The position numbers were made by a program, and so were the translations under genes. The notes below the pieces were generated by a model. The model was not told where the DNA came from and did not search any database. It worked only from the letters and a program-made list of their open reading frames with translations. From Hyphomicrobiales bacterium (GTDB taxonomy: Bacteria; Pseudomonadota; Alphaproteobacteria; Rhizobiales; Rhizobiaceae): 59,525 nucleotides of DNA. Of the stretch, positions 57,868 to 59,525 are shown one piece after another (position 1 is the stretch's first letter; every line of letters starts with the position of its first letter). The DNA lies in contig JAALLE010000014.1 of NCBI GenBank assembly GCA_011087605.1, forward strand, positions 1-59,525. Reading direction: 5' to 3'.

Positions 57868-58542
57868 TTGACCGACAGGCCACCATTCATCACCGAACCT
57901 TTGATCTTTCAGCACCGCGATGAAGAAGCTGTGCAACAACGGGCGGATCGATTTCTCGCTGATATGAAATCGCGCAGAACGGTTCGAGATTTTTCATCAA
58001 AACCGGTTCCGCGCAGTGTGATAGAAGCCTGCATCGAAACAGCCGGTGGAGCCCCTTCAGGTGCAAACCAGCAGCCATGGCACTTTGTCGCAATTCAGGA
58101 TGCTCAAATAAAACATCGCATTCGGCTGGCGGCTGAAGAAGAGGAAAGGGCATTTTATGCGGGCCGGGCTGGTCAGGAATGGCTCAAAGCGCTGGCCCAT
58201 CTGGGCACCGACGAAAACAAGCCGTTTCTGGAGGAAGCGCCGTGGCTTATTGTGATATTTGCCAAGCGCTGGGGAGAAGACGTCAATCAAAAGCGAACCA
58301 AACATTATTACGTACCTGAATCAGTCGGTATTGCCAGTGGCATGCTGATTTCGGCTATTCACATGGCTGGTTTGGCGAGTCTCACCCATACACCGGCCCC
58401 CATGAAGTTTTTGAATGAAATCTGCGGCCGGCCGGAATCGGAAAAGCCGGTTATATTGCTTGTGGCGGGCTATCCCCGGGACGACGCACAAGTGCCTAAA
58501 ATCACCAAATATCCGCTCGACGAAATATCAAGTTGGATCTGA
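57868..58542 (+). CDS. Nitroreductase-family flavoprotein, iodotyrosine-deiodinase-like
   Basis: A 224-aa FMN protein with MKSRRTVRDFSSKPVPRSVIE (FMN phosphate site), AGGAPSGANQQPWHFVAIQD, YVPESVGIASGMLISAIHMAGLASLTHTPAPMKFLNEICGRPESEKP and VAGYP at the end. These blocks are closer to the iodotyrosine deiodinase/BluB side of the family than to NfsA/NfsB. The substrate in bacteria is unknown; dehalogenation is possible. I chose the TTG at 57868 as start because the only purine-rich sequence precedes it. Confidence 0.82.
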   Translation: MTDRPPFITEPLIFQHRDEEAVQQRADRFLADMKSRRTVRDFSSKPVPRSVIEACIETAGGAPSGANQQPWHFVAIQDAQIKHRIRLAAEEEERAFYAGRAGQEWLKALAHLGTDENKPFLEEAPWLIVIFAKRWGEDVNQKRTKHYYVPESVGIASGMLISAIHMAGLASLTHTPAPMKFLNEICGRPESEKPVILLVAGYPRDDAQVPKITKYPLDEISSWI

Positions 58543-59451
58543 AGGTGTGCGGCGTTTCAATATCATGTCTTTGGCGGCAACCACTGCCCCCAGCGTCACC
58601 AGCAATGTAGCCAAAGCAATTGCCCAGGTTGGTTGAGCAAAACCAGCGGCGATCAGCGCCAGTGTGGACAAGACGGGTGCGGCATAACTGGCCGCGCCAA
58701 GCACCTGAATATTGCCTTTCTTGACGCCATAATCCCACACATAGAACGCAAGCCCAACGGGTCCAAGCCCAAGGCCTAGTACCGCCAACCATTGCCCGGT
58801 TGTATCGGGAATGACCGTGGTTTCGAGCAGCAAGTGGGCGACAAGCGCCAGGACACAGGCAACCGCACAGAATCCTGTCACCACTTCGCTGGGAACATTT
58901 GCAAAACGTCGGGATAAAACAGAATAGCCCGACCAGATGATCGCGCAGAGGCCAGCGGAGACATACCCAAATGTGTGGGTAGAGTTTATTTCAAATCCGG
59001 CCAGGAAGCCGCCGCCGCCGCCGGCGGCATCGCCACCTCCGATAATCATGAAGGCACCCGTCAGACCAAGCATACCGCCAATAACGTGATGGATGCGCAA
59101 CCGCTCGCCTGGCAGCAGCGCTGAAAACAAGATGATCAACAGTGGCCACAAATAGGCGATCAGCCCGGCTTCTACCGGCGGGGCATGACGCAGGGCGGTA
59201 AAATAGAAAAAGTGATAGCCAAACAGACCTCCAACGCCCAATAGCCATACCTGAATTGGTTGACGGAAGACGGACAGACCCGTGCCCAATCGCCAAACCG
59301 AGATGGCACCAATTGCGCTGGCAATCGCAAAACAAATGGCCACCAGTTGAAACGGCGGCACAGTTCCGCTGGCGGTGGTCAACAGAGCCAGCAATGACCA
59401 TAGCAATATTGCGACAATCCCAACCAGTGTCGCGCCCGTCGAGTTTTTCAA
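58528..59451 (-). CDS. EamA-family transporter, YddG-like
   Basis: A 307-aa ten-helix drug/metabolite transporter. The start KNSTGATLVGIVAILLWSLLALLT and the segments FFYFTALRHAPPVEAGLIAYLWPLLIILFSALL and PTWAIALATLLVTLGAVVAA fit two EamA repeats; the opening resembles the aromatic amino-acid exporter YddG. Substrate is a guess. A glycine-rich loop (GGGDAAGGGGGF) lies between helices. The start is a TTG at 59451; the gene overlaps the end of the nitroreductase gene by 15 nt. Confidence 0.85.
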   Translation of the reverse strand: MKNSTGATLVGIVAILLWSLLALLTTASGTVPPFQLVAICFAIASAIGAISVWRLGTGLSVFRQPIQVWLLGVGGLFGYHFFYFTALRHAPPVEAGLIAYLWPLLIILFSALLPGERLRIHHVIGGMLGLTGAFMIIGGGDAAGGGGGFLAGFEINSTHTFGYVSAGLCAIIWSGYSVLSRRFANVPSEVVTGFCAVACVLALVAHLLLETTVIPDTTGQWLAVLGLGLGPVGLAFYVWDYGVKKGNIQVLGAASYAAPVLSTLALIAAGFAQPTWAIALATLLVTLGAVVAAKDMILKRRTPSDPT

Positions 59452-59525
59452 TGTTCTGTTTTTGTTCTTGATTAATTGTAACTACTCAGCTACCCTATTT
59501 CTGCTGCCATTAGGTGCGACAATTT

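Noticed and set aside
1-59525. CRISPR arrays, insertion sequences, phage or toxin-antitoxin genes
   Set aside because: No spaced repeats, transposase motifs, integrase or typical small paired genes were seen anywhere in the window.

Overview
The window is a stretch of core chromosome from an alphaproteobacterium of the order Hyphomicrobiales (Rhizobiales). The evidence is the gene order leuS-lptE-holA-parB-parA-rsmG-mnmG-mnmE-rho-hemJ-hemE, then an origin-like gap, then a PEP-synthase/PPDK regulator gene-maf-aroE-coaE-dnaQ. Other rhizobial markers are an invasion-associated-locus-B protein, DUF1402, a mitofilin-like protein beside a HemY-domain protein, the chvG-chvI / short hprK / PTS(Ntr) cluster next to pckA, and hisB-DUF2628-hisHAFE-coaA. 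Base composition looks near 50% GC by eye, which is low for the order. The genus cannot be named from the sequence. I found no rRNA, tRNA, CRISPR array, insertion sequence or prophage.

Layout. Positions 1-11.4 kb hold a truncated quinone oxidoreductase, a SpoU methyltransferase, an IalB-type secreted protein, rlmN, argG, a PAP2 phosphatase, acs, an M15/DUF882 lipoprotein, a YcaQ/AlkX-type DNA glycosylase, a DUF1203 protein and a secreted PHB-depolymerase-type esterase. Positions 11.4-11.75 kb hold a candidate small transcript with a strong terminator and a micro-ORF whose leader is complementary to the 16S rRNA tail. Positions 11.75-22.8 kb hold an SDHAF4-like gene, htpX, rsmB, a heparinase-like gene, hemD, mitofilin, HemY, asd, a secreted protein of unknown function and yggS. 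Positions 22.9-35.9 kb carry leuS, lptE and holA followed by the leftward parB-to-hemE series, with three parS-type sites at 29.54, 31.54 and 31.59 kb.

Positions 35.93-36.30 kb form the likely chromosomal origin. It is an AT-rich gap between hemE (leftward) and the PPDK regulator (rightward), with one consensus DnaA box, several one-mismatch boxes and a full CtrA site. Genes on each side point away from it. Positions 36.3-45.1 kb run from the PPDK regulator through secB, fxsA, a Tim44-like gene, mltA and Smr to DUF1402. Positions 45.2-51.9 kb hold hslUV and the histidine operon with coaA. Positions 51.9-57.8 kb hold ptsH, EIIA, hprK, chvG and chvI, with pckA pointing away. The window closes with a nitroreductase/iodotyrosine-deiodinase-like gene and a YddG-type exporter.

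Most of the window is conserved housekeeping sequence. The parts most worth a second look are the origin with its CtrA box, the parS site that doubles as rsmG coding sequence, the micro-ORF/small RNA at 11.5 kb, and a perfect hairpin over the ribosome binding site of the nitroreductase gene. I did not find a clearly new multi-gene system.
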